Counted from the stretch's first letter, positions 21,348-30,704 are shown. The stretch: DNA of 34,870 nt from Oscillospiraceae bacterium (GCA_021771675.1 JAETOP010000026.1:1-34870), one strand, 5' to 3'. A program made the numbers and translations. The notes: generated by a model not told the origin, from the sequence alone.

Positions 21348-24300
21348 TCACAGCTTCACCAGCCGATTCAGATGGAAGAAATAGAGATACTTCTCCTTCA
21401 CCGGCATTTCATAGATTCTGGACAGCGCCTCAGCGTAGGTGTCCAGCTGTGTCCAGTAGCGGCGAACCGCCTGCGGGAGGGTTTCCTCACTGACCCGGTC
21501 GGTTTTGAAGTCCAGCACTGTGATGCCGTCCTCTTCCAGCAGGGCGCAGTCCACCACGCCTTGCAGCAGCACCTGCTCCCCTTCCAATCCGTCGCCGTAT
21601 TTTTCCCCGTCATCCAGGATGGAGAACTTGAACTCCCGCAGATAAGGCGTCCCACTGCGGAGTTTCCTGCCAATCTCCGTGGTAAAGAAATTCATAATGG
21701 CTGCAGGCCGGATGGCGCTCGCCTGCTCCGCCGTCAGATGCCCCGTTTCCACCAGGCGGTTCAGTTCAGCCGTCACGCCAGGCTCATCGGTGCAGGCATC
21801 ATAATGGATAAATTGCATGGCGCTGTGGATGGCGTTTCCGTAGGCTGTGGGAGACTTCACAGCCTCCCGGAAGGAAGGCTGCCGCCAGGTCTGTTCCCTG
21901 GCATGGGCGGGAGTGTCCTCCTGAACCTCCTCGTCCCGGGTTCTCCCCTTCCGCCCGGTGACGGTCTGCTTGGAGGGGGCCTGGGTGGCAGGGAGGTGCC
22001 CATAGTGGAAGCGCAGGCCTCTTTCCAGCCGCTCCACGGATTCCGCCGGGAAGGGCTCTGTCTCCTCCGCCACCAAGGGGACGTTCTCCGAGGGCGCCTC
22101 CGCCTGAACCAGGTCGATTTTCCAGGGATATGGGCTGACAAGCAGCTTCTCCGGTCTGCCGCCAATGCTGTGAAGGGCGCCCGCCTCCATCCGCCCCATG
22201 GCCGCCGCCAGAATCCAGTCGGCGTGGCAGTCAGCTTCCATGCACACAAGTTTTTCCCCACCGGCCCAGAGGCGGTTGGCAAGGCCCGTCAGCTTCTTCT
22301 CCGGGTTTTTCATGGTGCAGGTCATGATCAGACGGTCTCTGGCCCGGGTCATGGCCACGTAGAGCACCCGCATCTCCTCACTGACGCTTTCGGCTTGAAT
22401 GGAGGCGGCAATAGCCCGCTTGGAGACGGCGCTGTAGCGGAGCCGGTTCTGATTGTCCGCCACCACCAGCCCCAGTCCCAAATCCTTGTGGCAGAGCACA
22501 GCCTCCCGGGAGTCGCTGGCATTGAACCGATGGGACAGGCCGCACAGAAACACCACCGGGAATTCCAGCCCCTTGGATTTGTGAATGCTCATGATGGTCA
22601 CGCATCCGGCACTGCTCCCGGTTGCCGCCACCTGGCTGCCCCGGAGGGTTTCCAAATATTCCAGGAACTGATCCAGGGTGCGCAGGCCTGCCTTTTCATA
22701 ATCCACTGCCAGCTGATAGAAGGTTTGCAGATTTTCCTTCTTCGCCTTCCCACCCTCCATGGCGCCGTACACACTGTCCAGCCGGGTCAGCAGGAAGCAG
22801 CCTTGCAGCAGCGCCGTCAGGGATTCCAGTCTGGCCTTTCTGCGCAGCTGGGAGAGAATCTCCAAAAAATTCTGTACCCTGGGCTGGGTGCTGTTCAAAA
22901 GGGCATCATAGATGCAGATTTTCTTGCTGCCGCTGCGGAGGCTGGCCAGGTCGTCGGCGGTGAAGCCGAACACAGGGCTTGCCAGAATGGTGACCAGCGG
23001 AATGTCCTGCCGGGGATTGGAGACGGTTTGCAGCAGGGCGCAAAGGGTGCTCACTTCCTCGGCGTCCATCAGATTCATGCCGCCGTCCAGGGCGCAGCGA
23101 ATCCCCTCCGCCTCCAAAGCCTGACGGAATTCCCCCGCCATGGTGCTGGGGGACCGGAGCAGAATCACAATGTCCTCCGGCTTCACCGGCCGAAGCTCTG
23201 TCCCCTGGCGCACTGTCGTCCCGCTTTTCAGCATCTGCCGGATGCGGGAGGCGGTAAAGGCGGCCTCCTTGTCATAGGAATCCCCATCAGAAATTTGCAG
23301 GACATAGAGCTCGGTGGCCGCCTCCCGGAGGGGGACATGGCGCACTCCCTCATGCAGCGCCTCTGCCGCCCCATAATCCAGTCCTCCCACCCTCCGGCTC
23401 ATGCAGGCGGAGAACACCTCATTGATGCCGGAGATCACTTCTGCCCCGGAACGGAAATTGTGGCTGAGCAGAATCTTGCGTCCCTGTCCCGGCTGGGCCT
23501 GCTCCGCCGGGACATAATCATTGTATTTTTCCAAAAAGATTCCCGGGTCTGCCAGGCGGAAGCGGTAGATGGACTGCTTCACATCTCCCACCATAAAGCA
23601 GTTCTGCTTTTCCTGGGTGAGGGCGGAAAAAATCGCATCCTGCACTCCGTTGGAATCCTGATATTCATCCACCATCACCTCCCGGAAGCGGGCGCTGATC
23701 TCCCGAGCCGCCTGGGTGACGCCGGTTCTCTTTTTGCCCAGGAGCAAATCCAGTGTCCGATGCTCCAAATCTCCAAAGTCCAGAATCCGGCGGCTCCGTT
23801 TGGCCCGGCTGTAAGCCTCGTCAAACCGGCGCACCATCTGGGTCAGCCCCCGGGCGGCATCGGCGGACTGGCGTAGATCGGCCAGCACCTGCGCCGAGCT
23901 GTCGGAAAAGCAGCGCACCCGCTTTTCCAGTTCATTTTTCAGCGCCTGCCGGATGGCCTTCACTTGGTCTGCCAGGGCAGGGTCAAAGCTTTTCCCTGAA
24001 AAGCGAAGGGTGCCGAAGCTGATTTCCTTCCGGCTGACCACCTGATCCCAGGTGGTGCTGGGACGAAGCAGCTCCAGCTGCCCGAGAAGAACGGCAAGAT
24101 TCTCCATGGGCTTCTCCACCCCCTGGTCGGCCTTCAACCGGTTCAGGCATTCCCGCAAAACCGGCAGCTCCTCATCCAGCCAGTCAAACAGGGCGTTCAT
24201 CAGGTATCTGCCCCAGATGGTGTCTGACGCATCGGTCACCCCTTCCAGAGACTCATTACATCCATCCAGCCAGGTCTGGGGGTTCAGATGGCACCGGGCG

Positions 24301-24842
24301 CTGTCGTACACTTTCAGGATGATTTCCGGTAGGGCGCTGTCGCTGCGTCCCACCCCCTGGGAATCCAGGAAGTCCCGGAAATGTCCCTCTTCCTCCTCAT
24401 AGGCCTGCTCCAGAAGGTCTTTCAGCACGGTATTTTTCAGCTCCGTGCACTCCGACTCGTCCGCCACCCGGAAATCCGGGGCCAAATCCACCCGGTAGGC
24501 GTATTCCCGCAGAATCTGGGAGCAGAAGCCGTGGACGGTGGAAATCTGGGTCAGGTACAGCCGTTGCAGCTGGTTTTGCAGATGCTTGTTTTCCGGCTCC
24601 CGGGCGATCCCCTCGGTGAGCTTGGCGGCAATTTTTTCCCGCAGCTCCGAGGCCGCCGCCTTGGTATAGGTAATAATCAGAAATTCATCCAGGTTTGCCG
24701 GGCGACTGTCATCCGTCAGATACCCCAGCAGCCGATCCACCAGCACCTTGGTCTTGCCGGACCCCGCCGCCGCACTGACCAGCAGCTTACCCCCCCGGTC
24801 AGTCACCGCTTGGCGCTGTTGGGGGGTGAGTTCCTCAGCCAT
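21348..24842 (-). CDS. addA: ATP-dependent helicase/nuclease subunit A
   Basis: This encodes 1164 residues, close to the usual AddA length. AddAB processes double-strand breaks and loads RecA, replacing RecBCD in most Firmicutes. The UvrD-type helicase has Walker A AAAGSGKT at 24-31, Walker B/motif II VMVDEYQDSN near 395 and later motif VTIMSIHKSKGLEFPVVF. The C-terminal nuclease has GVVDCALLEEDGITVLDFKTD near 1105-1125, with the Asp and Lys of the RecB-like site. The ATG overlaps the addB stop by 8 bases, indicating coupling. Confidence 0.96.
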   Translation of the reverse strand: MAEELTPQQRQAVTDRGGKLLVSAAAGSGKTKVLVDRLLGYLTDDSRPANLDEFLIITYTKAAASELREKIAAKLTEGIAREPENKHLQNQLQRLYLTQISTVHGFCSQILREYAYRVDLAPDFRVADESECTELKNTVLKDLLEQAYEEEEGHFRDFLDSQGVGRSDSALPEIILKVYDSARCHLNPQTWLDGCNESLEGVTDASDTIWGRYLMNALFDWLDEELPVLRECLNRLKADQGVEKPMENLAVLLGQLELLRPSTTWDQVVSRKEISFGTLRFSGKSFDPALADQVKAIRQALKNELEKRVRCFSDSSAQVLADLRQSADAARGLTQMVRRFDEAYSRAKRSRRILDFGDLEHRTLDLLLGKKRTGVTQAAREISARFREVMVDEYQDSNGVQDAIFSALTQEKQNCFMVGDVKQSIYRFRLADPGIFLEKYNDYVPAEQAQPGQGRKILLSHNFRSGAEVISGINEVFSACMSRRVGGLDYGAAEALHEGVRHVPLREAATELYVLQISDGDSYDKEAAFTASRIRQMLKSGTTVRQGTELRPVKPEDIVILLRSPSTMAGEFRQALEAEGIRCALDGGMNLMDAEEVSTLCALLQTVSNPRQDIPLVTILASPVFGFTADDLASLRSGSKKICIYDALLNSTQPRVQNFLEILSQLRRKARLESLTALLQGCFLLTRLDSVYGAMEGGKAKKENLQTFYQLAVDYEKAGLRTLDQFLEYLETLRGSQVAATGSSAGCVTIMSIHKSKGLEFPVVFLCGLSHRFNASDSREAVLCHKDLGLGLVVADNQNRLRYSAVSKRAIAASIQAESVSEEMRVLYVAMTRARDRLIMTCTMKNPEKKLTGLANRLWAGGEKLVCMEADCHADWILAAAMGRMEAGALHSIGGRPEKLLVSPYPWKIDLVQAEAPSENVPLVAEETEPFPAESVERLERGLRFHYGHLPATQAPSKQTVTGRKGRTRDEEVQEDTPAHAREQTWRQPSFREAVKSPTAYGNAIHSAMQFIHYDACTDEPGVTAELNRLVETGHLTAEQASAIRPAAIMNFFTTEIGRKLRSGTPYLREFKFSILDDGEKYGDGLEGEQVLLQGVVDCALLEEDGITVLDFKTDRVSEETLPQAVRRYWTQLDTYAEALSRIYEMPVKEKYLYFFHLNRLVKL

Positions 24843-27800
24843 GTTTTTCCATCTCCCTTCCCACTTCTTCCCAAAAGCGCTCTGCGCTCATTGCCTTGTA
24901 ATTCCGCCGCCCGGCCACACTGGCGCTGTGGCAGATACTGCCATAGGGGCAGAACCGGCAGGCATCCTGGGCGCTGCCCCGGGTGTAGGGATTGGGCTCC
25001 ACATTTCCGGAGGCAATGTCCTCCACCAGTTTCCCCAGCACCCGGAACACATACCTCTCCAGGAGCTTCATCTGCTCCCGGTCGGCCAGGTCGCCGATAA
25101 GCTCGCCGTTCTTGCTTTTCACCGGCAGCCGCCTGGGCTCCTCCCCTGGCTCCATGGCCTGGAGGACTGCCTGGTCGTTTAGCAGCAGGCCTTGACGCTT
25201 CCAGAGCTTCCGCCGCTCCTTTTCCAGCTCCGACCGCTCCGGGATTCCCTCTGTCAGAAGATAGGGGACTCTGGCCGGGAAATACTGCACCCCCGCCGGA
25301 ACCGCCTTCTGCCCCAGAAGCTCACTGCTGCCCCGCAGGGCAAACAGGTACAGGAGCATTTGCAGTCCAACACCGTTGAACACATCGCAATAATCAAAAT
25401 CTTTTTTTCCTGTTTTATAGTCCACCACCCGGTAATACCGGCTGCCCGGGCTCTGCCACACATCCACCCGGTCCACAAAGCCCCGCAAAATGGCATCAAT
25501 TTTCCCGTTGGGGATGACAATGGGGGGCAGAGAATCTTTATCTGTGGCGCCGAAGGCGACCTCGAAGTCCGCCGGTTCAAAGCCGGACTGGCGCAGCTCC
25601 TCCCACAGCTCCTGAACCACCATATCCAGCTCCCGCAGATTCCGGCGGAACAGATATTCCATCCGCTGGGACTGAAGCTGGCTGAACCGCTCCCGGGCGT
25701 ACTCCTGGGAATACCGGTGGGCAATGTCCAGGGTCTGCTCCAGGCTCACCCGATGGAAGCCTCCCATATCCCGGACACAACGGGCGGTATTTTCCAGCAC
25801 CGCATGGACATAGGTGCCAAACTCGGCAGGGTCCACCTCCGCCTCCTTCCGCTCCCGGGCCCGGAGACCGTAATTCAGGAAATAGGACAGCCGGCACTCG
25901 GCCTGTCTGTCCACCTGGGAGGCGGACAGGTTCAGGCAGTCGCCGTAGAGCTTTCGGATATTGTCCCGGCTGACCTTCCCCAGCGCATATTCCGCCCGAG
26001 TCAGCGTATCGGCATATTCTGCCTCCAATCCCAGCTGACGGGCAAGCCCTGCCTGCTTCCAGCCTGCAAGGAAGCTTCCCGCCTCTTGGGCGTCGGCATC
26101 CCCGAAGCCCAGGCTGTCATCCATCCGGGCCTCCTCCCCCGCCAGCTGTGCCAAACGGTTATAGATAAATGAGGGCCGCTTGCCGGAGCAGTAAACCCGC
26201 ACCGACTCCATGGCGCCGCAGAATACCCCGTAAATCTCGGCAAATTCCGCCTGGACGCCTTCCATAGCCCCGCCGGTGAGTGGAACTCCCAGCTCCCGCA
26301 GAGCCGAACGCTCCTGATCCGTCAGCACCCCCGTGGAACCGGAATAGCCGGGCAGATTTCCCTCCTGAGCACCCAGCAGAATCAAATGCTTTCCTGCATG
26401 GCAGCGCATGGCGGAAACCGGCCCCAGCTGCGAAACATCCAGCACCGGTGGGATGGTGCCCACATCATATTGGCTCAGCAGCAGCCGCAGAAGCCGGACA
26501 AAATGCTCTGGCTCCCAGTGGGTATCCCCCAGCACATCATAGAGCTGTTCCAGAGCGGAGAGCAAAATCTCCCAGAGCTGATTCAGAATTTGAGCGTCCC
26601 GCTTGCCGCCCTGGCCGTCCAGCTCCCGGGCCATCTGCTCCAACCGCCGCTCCATGTCCACTTTTTCCAAGAAGGTGTACAGCCCCAGCACCTGCTGGGA
26701 AAGGGACACCGCCCCCCGAAGGCTCTGCCGAAGGTCTTCCAGGGGGGAGAGGAATTTCTTCCTGGCCTGATTCAGCTTCTCCAGCCGCTGCCTGTCGCCT
26801 TCCGTCCAGTCCACCCCCAGGCCGTCAGGATGGTTCTCCCATTCCTGGAGCCACCGGTTCCCCCGGATGCCCCAGAGGAAGGCATAGTTCTCCACCCGGT
26901 CACAGGTGTCCGGGTCCATCCCGGAGAGGGCGGAGCGAAGATAGCGAACCACGCTCCGCTGGTCGAAATCGCTGAGGGCGGCATCCAAGGCGGTAAGCAC
27001 CGTGGCGATCATGCTCTTTTGCAGAATGTCCTCGGTGCCGGACTGGTAGACCGGAATGTGCATTCTGGGGAAAATCAGATTCACCAGGGGCTGATACTGT
27101 CCCATGTCCGTACAGACCAGGGTGATGTCCCGATACCGGTTTCCCTGCTCCACCAGTTCCCGGACGGCCCGGGCCGCTCCCATGACCTCCCCCCAGGGGG
27201 AATCCGCCCGGTACACCTTCAGAGCCTCCTTTTCACCCCCCACAGGAATAGGTCCCTTATAGAGCCGGGAACGAAGTAAATGAAGCCCGTCCTTCCGCTC
27301 CGGAATCACCTCCACCTGAACCTCCACCCCCTGCCGCCGGGCCAAGCGGTAGAGAGCCGAGGCAGTTTCTCCCGCCTTCTCAAAGGCAAGCTGGCGGGAG
27401 CCGATGCTGTCACAGTTCAGGCTCACCGTAACCTGAGGGCTGTTTCCGATGAGGTATTCCAGGATGGCAAGGTGCTGGCGGGTAAAATCCGGGAATCCAT
27501 CGATGTAAAAAACATACTGCCTGGCATAGTCCCCCTGCTCCAGCTGTTCCAGCAGCCAGGTCATCTGGTCCCGGGGATCCCGCTTGCCCCGGCTGCAAAG
27601 GGCGTCGTAGCCCTCCATCAGCAGCGCCAGCTCCTCCAGCTTTTGAGACAGGCTGCCTTCGGTTCGCTGTGACGCCTCCCGCAGGTCCGCCCCGCTGATG
27701 CAGCAGCGCTTGAACTCGTCCACACCATCTACCAGCTCCAGCAGGAACTCCGGCTTGGTCTCCACGGCGGCATAGGATTTCAAGCGGCTGGAAAGCTGCC

Positions 27801-28092
27801 GGGCCGCCGCCGCCATGGCAACCACCCGTCCGCCGTTGTCCAGGCACTCCATTGCGCCGCTGCCCGCTCCTTCGGCCGCTCGACGGGCCAGGCGGGTGAA
27901 GGAGAGCACCTCAGCGTAGCGGCTGGATGTATCCCCCGCCCACTGGCAGAGGAGCCGTTCCGTCTCATGGCTGATGAGCTCCGGCACCATCAGTATTCGA
28001 TTTCCCTTCCGCTGCCGCACATCCCTGGCAATCCGGGAGAGCACCTGCTCCCGGTTGGCCGTCCAATCCGTGCCAATGAGAAGATGAAGCAT
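24835..28092 (-). CDS. addB: ATP-dependent helicase/deoxyribonuclease subunit B
   Basis: This encodes 1085 residues from the ATG at 28092. AddB supplies the second nuclease and the Chi-recognising helicase-like part. The C-terminal nuclease has YRVVDYKTGKKDF near 900. The four Cys of the [4Fe-4S] staple are present: one in QAECRLSYF near 734 and the set CRFCPYGSIC (C-x2-C-x5-C) near 1042-1051. Oddly, the N-terminus reads LLIGTDWTANREQVL where well-studied AddB proteins have a Walker A G-x4-GK(T/S), so ATP binding by this subunit is doubtful. The start site choice is between ATG 28092 and GTG 28095; GAGG precedes both closely. Confidence 0.95.
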   Translation of the reverse strand: MLHLLIGTDWTANREQVLSRIARDVRQRKGNRILMVPELISHETERLLCQWAGDTSSRYAEVLSFTRLARRAAEGAGSGAMECLDNGGRVVAMAAAARQLSSRLKSYAAVETKPEFLLELVDGVDEFKRCCISGADLREASQRTEGSLSQKLEELALLMEGYDALCSRGKRDPRDQMTWLLEQLEQGDYARQYVFYIDGFPDFTRQHLAILEYLIGNSPQVTVSLNCDSIGSRQLAFEKAGETASALYRLARRQGVEVQVEVIPERKDGLHLLRSRLYKGPIPVGGEKEALKVYRADSPWGEVMGAARAVRELVEQGNRYRDITLVCTDMGQYQPLVNLIFPRMHIPVYQSGTEDILQKSMIATVLTALDAALSDFDQRSVVRYLRSALSGMDPDTCDRVENYAFLWGIRGNRWLQEWENHPDGLGVDWTEGDRQRLEKLNQARKKFLSPLEDLRQSLRGAVSLSQQVLGLYTFLEKVDMERRLEQMARELDGQGGKRDAQILNQLWEILLSALEQLYDVLGDTHWEPEHFVRLLRLLLSQYDVGTIPPVLDVSQLGPVSAMRCHAGKHLILLGAQEGNLPGYSGSTGVLTDQERSALRELGVPLTGGAMEGVQAEFAEIYGVFCGAMESVRVYCSGKRPSFIYNRLAQLAGEEARMDDSLGFGDADAQEAGSFLAGWKQAGLARQLGLEAEYADTLTRAEYALGKVSRDNIRKLYGDCLNLSASQVDRQAECRLSYFLNYGLRARERKEAEVDPAEFGTYVHAVLENTARCVRDMGGFHRVSLEQTLDIAHRYSQEYARERFSQLQSQRMEYLFRRNLRELDMVVQELWEELRQSGFEPADFEVAFGATDKDSLPPIVIPNGKIDAILRGFVDRVDVWQSPGSRYYRVVDYKTGKKDFDYCDVFNGVGLQMLLYLFALRGSSELLGQKAVPAGVQYFPARVPYLLTEGIPERSELEKERRKLWKRQGLLLNDQAVLQAMEPGEEPRRLPVKSKNGELIGDLADREQMKLLERYVFRVLGKLVEDIASGNVEPNPYTRGSAQDACRFCPYGSICHSASVAGRRNYKAMSAERFWEEVGREMEKHG

Positions 28093-28120
28093 CACGCCTC
28101 GCCCCTTTCTTTTTTGGGTA

Positions 28121-28129
28121 AGTATATCA
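28121..28129 (-). promoter_or_regulatory. addB promoter, extended -10
   Basis: The minus strand reads TGATATACT, an extended -10 (TG-N-TATACT), about 30 bases ahead of addB and just past the ispE terminator. The -35 region (TGGTAA at 17 bases) is weak. Confidence 0.55.
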
Positions 28130-28160
28130 TAATCCCCGGGAAATTACCAGCAAAGCAGTC

Positions 28161-28191
28161 CAAAAACTCCGCCCCATTTTCGGGCGGAGTT
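28161..28191 (-). terminator. ispE intrinsic terminator
   Basis: On the minus strand AACTCCGCCC pairs with GGGCGGAGTT over a 7-base loop, followed by TTT. It begins 10 bases after the ispE stop. Confidence 0.9.
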
Positions 28192-28200
28192 GGGATGAAA

Positions 28201-29058
28201 TTACACAGGCTTGGCGATAAACACGTGGGGGTAGTTGTCCTTGAGCATATTGCACACCACGGCGGCATACTCGAAGTTCGGCATAATGGCATACACGGCG
28301 GAACCGGAGCCGGTCATCTGCATCCCCAGCGCACCATAGCTGTTGCAGATGGACTTGATATAGTTGAGCTCCAAATGCTCGGCGGTAACCACCGGGTCGA
28401 AAACATTTTCGATCAGGTCGGCGATCTTCCCCAGATCACCGGCAATCAGTGCGTTTTCCATGGCCATATTGTCCGGATGGTGGGCGATGGCCACGGAATC
28501 CAGCTTCCGGTAGAGCTCCGGGGTGGACACTGAGAATTCCGGCTTGCACACCACGAAAACGCACTCCGGCATATCCGGAAGCTTGCGAAGCCGCTCCCCC
28601 CGGCCCTCCACCATAGCCGTGCCGCAAACCACACAGAAGGGCACATCGCTGCCCACCTGGGCTCCCAGCTCCGCCAGCGCCAAGACAGACAGGGGGCTGC
28701 CGTAATGCTTGTTCAACGCCCGAAGCACCGCCGCTGCGTCTGCGCTGCCGCCGCCCAGCCCTGCCCCGGAGGGAATCCGCTTGGTAATGCGGATGGCCAG
28801 TCCCTTGGGATCTTTTTTCAAGGCAGTACAGAACACCTCCGCCGCCTTCCAAGCCAGATTCGTCGAATCGGTAGGTATCCCCTCCTGGGAGCATTCCAGC
28901 GTCCAGAGCTTGCCGGTACCAATGTCGATCTCCACATCGTCCCGAATAGAAATAGTCTGCATCACACTTTTCAGGTCGTGATAACCGTCCTCCCGCCTGC
29001 CCAGCACATCCAGCGTCAGATTTAGCTTGGCAAAAGCACCTTCGTACAAAGTCGTCAT
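28201..29058 (-). CDS. ispE: 4-diphosphocytidyl-2-C-methyl-D-erythritol kinase
   Basis: This encodes 285 residues from the ATG at 29058, with AAGGAG 6 bases ahead; a TTG seven codons earlier has no such support. IspE is the GHMP kinase that phosphorylates CDP-ME at the 2-hydroxyl in the non-mevalonate isoprenoid pathway. FAKLNLTLDV puts the catalytic Lys at 11, DGYHDL gives His 27, the ATP loop IPSGAGLGGGSAD spans 95-107 and GSDVPF gives the catalytic Asp 138. The late motif MTGSGSAVYA is typical. It forms a single-gene unit with its own promoter and terminator. Confidence 0.96.
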   Translation of the reverse strand: MTTLYEGAFAKLNLTLDVLGRREDGYHDLKSVMQTISIRDDVEIDIGTGKLWTLECSQEGIPTDSTNLAWKAAEVFCTALKKDPKGLAIRITKRIPSGAGLGGGSADAAAVLRALNKHYGSPLSVLALAELGAQVGSDVPFCVVCGTAMVEGRGERLRKLPDMPECVFVVCKPEFSVSTPELYRKLDSVAIAHHPDNMAMENALIAGDLGKIADLIENVFDPVVTAEHLELNYIKSICNSYGALGMQMTGSGSAVYAIMPNFEYAAVVCNMLKDNYPHVFIAKPV

Positions 29059-29087
29059 AATTTTCTCCTTGGCTTTCAAATAAATTT

Positions 29088-29115
29088 ATTATACCGCAAA
29101 TTTCGTCAAAAGCAA
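29088..29115 (-). promoter_or_regulatory. ispE promoter
   Basis: The minus strand reads TTGCTT (29110-29115), 16 bases, TATAAT (29088-29093), 29 bases ahead of the ispE start. Confidence 0.65.
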
Positions 29116-29184
29116 TTGTTCTGCCTGATATTATTTTTGAAACTGGGTATGCTATGCGTATCCCACAACAATGGAGGTTAACGC

Positions 29185-29388
29185 ATGGATACACTGACGC
29201 TGATTTTGGCCATCATCGGCTGTGCCAACTGGGGCCTGGTCGGACTGTTTCAGTTCGATCTGGTAGCCTGGCTCTTTGGCGGGCAGGGTTCGCTGCTCAG
29301 CCGAATCATCTATACCCTGGTTGGACTGGCCGGTCTGTGGTGCATCTCTTTTCTGTTCCGCAGAAGAGTGTTTACCCAGGGAGAATAA
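29185..29388 (+). CDS. DUF378 family small membrane protein
   Basis: This encodes 67 residues with GGAGG ahead of the ATG. Two membrane helices (about 3-21 and 38-58) flank a short loop, with the family pattern CANWGLVGLFQFDLVAWLFG. DUF378 (B. subtilis YuzA-like) proteins have no established function. The gene stands alone, divergent from ispE and closed by a strong terminator. Confidence 0.9.
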   Translation: MDTLTLILAIIGCANWGLVGLFQFDLVAWLFGGQGSLLSRIIYTLVGLAGLWCISFLFRRRVFTQGE

Positions 29389-29392
29389 AAGC

Positions 29393-29431
29393 GGCGGCAG
29401 CCCGGGTAAATCGGGCTGCCGCCTTCTCTTT
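29393..29431 (+). terminator. Terminator of the DUF378 gene
   Basis: GGCGGCAGCCCG and CGGGCTGCCGCC form a perfect 12-bp stem with a 7-base loop, followed by TTCTCTTT. Confidence 0.88.
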
Positions 29432-29444
29432 AAGAATTTGGTAA

Positions 29445-29613
29445 CTAGGAAGCCTCTGAATAAATCGTCAGCGGCTGGGCGGCGGATCTTTTGGCCCAAT
29501 CGTGCCGTGTGAAAAATGGGAAATACACAAAGTATTCCCGCATTGTCCCCGCTTTCGCCTGGGTCAAAATCTCTCGCCACCAGCTCTTGCCGACTTCACC
29601 AGAGCTTCCCTAG
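29445..29613. mobile_element. MITE-like element with CTAG target duplication
   Basis: A 161-base segment (29449-29609) lies between two copies of CTAG (29445-29448 and 29610-29613). Its ends are imperfect inverted repeats: GGAAGCCTCTG on the left and CAGAGCTTCC on the right, differing by one inserted base. It encodes no protein with a ribosome site. A CTAG duplication is typical of IS5-type insertion, so a non-autonomous relative is inferred. The right CTAG contains the stop codon of the adjacent minus-strand gene, so the insertion landed on that stop and regenerated it. No second copy is in the window. Confidence 0.65.
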
Positions 29614-30704
29614 AATTTGCAGCGCACCACGCACTCGGCAGTCTGGCCGTTGTACTCGGCTCGAATCACACAGGTACCCTTGTTCAGAGCAGTAACATTG
29701 CCATTATAAACAGTGGCAATGCTGGAATCACTGGTGCTCCACTTTACGCTTTCAGCGGAGATGTCATTCTCAAGCTCCAGAGTAACGTAGACACCCCGGC
29801 GGCCAATGGTGATGTCGGTCTTCTTTAGCTTCAGCACTCCTCCGTTGCTGGGGGTGGCCACGGTAGTGCCGTTGCCGGTGGTGCCGGTGCCGGAAGTACC
29901 CTCGGTGGGTGCAGCCTGGGTAGCCTCGGTGGATTCCGTGGCAAAGCTGACCACAGCAGGGGTCTCAATCCGCTTATCACCGCACTGAATGACAATTACA
30001 GTCTCGCCCTCGCCAATGGCGGTTACACGACCGTACTCGTCCACGGTGACAACAGACTCGTCACCGGAGGTATAGGTCACCTTATCGGTGGTGTTATCGG
30101 GAGCGTATTTCGCCATCAGTCTCCAATTCTGGCCGGCGAAGGTCAGCTTGTCCATGCTGGCAACCAAAGATAGCTCGGTGCAGGGAATGGTGGGCTCGGT
30201 GGCCTCCGTTGTCTCGAAAGGCTCCGCAGCGGTGGGCTCCGTCATCATGCCTGTGGGGTCGGTGTTGTCAATGGGCTCCGCCGTAATGGTCTCCTGAGGC
30301 TTATTATTGTCGCTGCCCACCCTGTCTGGCTTCCACAGCTTGGTATAGGCAATGTAGCCGCTGACCGCCAGTAACGCCAAGATCAGCACCACCAGGATGA
30401 ACACCAGGAATTTATTGGAGCCGGCCTCCTCCTCTTCCTCGTCTTCCTCCGGAGCAGGAGCAGGTCTGGGCGCCTGACGGCGGCGGGTGTTCACCGCATC
30501 ATAATCAAAGACAGCCTTCTCCTTCTGAGGAGGAATCGCAGTGGGATCGCCATCCAGGTCGTCCAGCTGAAAATCATCGCTTAAAATATCATTTATATCA
30601 CTGCCAGCGTCCAGGCTGTCGCCAGGCTTCCAGCCACAAACCGGGCAGACGCCGGATGCTTCGTTATAGGTTGTGCCACAAATTTCGCATACCATCTTGC
30701 TCAT
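29610..30704 (-). CDS. Zinc-ribbon membrane protein with extracytoplasmic Ig-like (BIG2) domains
   Basis: This encodes 364 residues from the ATG at 30704, with AGGAGG 8 bases ahead. Order: a cytoplasmic rubredoxin-like zinc ribbon with Cys 6, 9, 20 and 23; an acidic segment (about 28-60); a basic patch and Glu run (EEDEEEEEAG); one membrane helix (about 99-120); a Thr/Glu/Pro-rich linker (about 135-175); a BIG2-like Ig domain (about 178-255, with SGDESVVTVDEYGRVTAIGEG); a Gly/Thr-rich linker; and a second BIG2-like domain (about 290-364, WSTSDSSIATVYNGNVTALNKG). With no signal peptide and basic residues on the N side, the Ig part should face outward. It diverges from the kinase-like gene, sharing a 143-base promoter region. 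The stop codon lies in the MITE target duplication. Exact function unknown. Confidence 0.88.
   Translation of the reverse strand: MSKMVCEICGTTYNEASGVCPVCGWKPGDSLDAGSDINDILSDDFQLDDLDGDPTAIPPQKEKAVFDYDAVNTRRRQAPRPAPAPEEDEEEEEAGSNKFLVFILVVLILALLAVSGYIAYTKLWKPDRVGSDNNKPQETITAEPIDNTDPTGMMTEPTAAEPFETTEATEPTIPCTELSLVASMDKLTFAGQNWRLMAKYAPDNTTDKVTYTSGDESVVTVDEYGRVTAIGEGETVIVIQCGDKRIETPAVVSFATESTEATQAAPTEGTSGTGTTGNGTTVATPSNGGVLKLKKTDITIGRRGVYVTLELENDISAESVKWSTSDSSIATVYNGNVTALNKGTCVIRAEYNGQTAECVVRCKF

Noticed and set aside
21108..23876. Plus-strand open frame of 922 codons opposite addA
   Set aside because: It lies wholly opposite addA and part of the regulator, has no ribosome site or recognisable domain, and is rich in Pro, His, Gln and Gly, as GC-rich antisense shadows are.
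29152..29580. Minus-strand open frame spanning the DUF378 gene and the MITE
   Set aside because: It runs through a terminator and into the insertion; it has no ribosome site and is opposite a clear small membrane protein.
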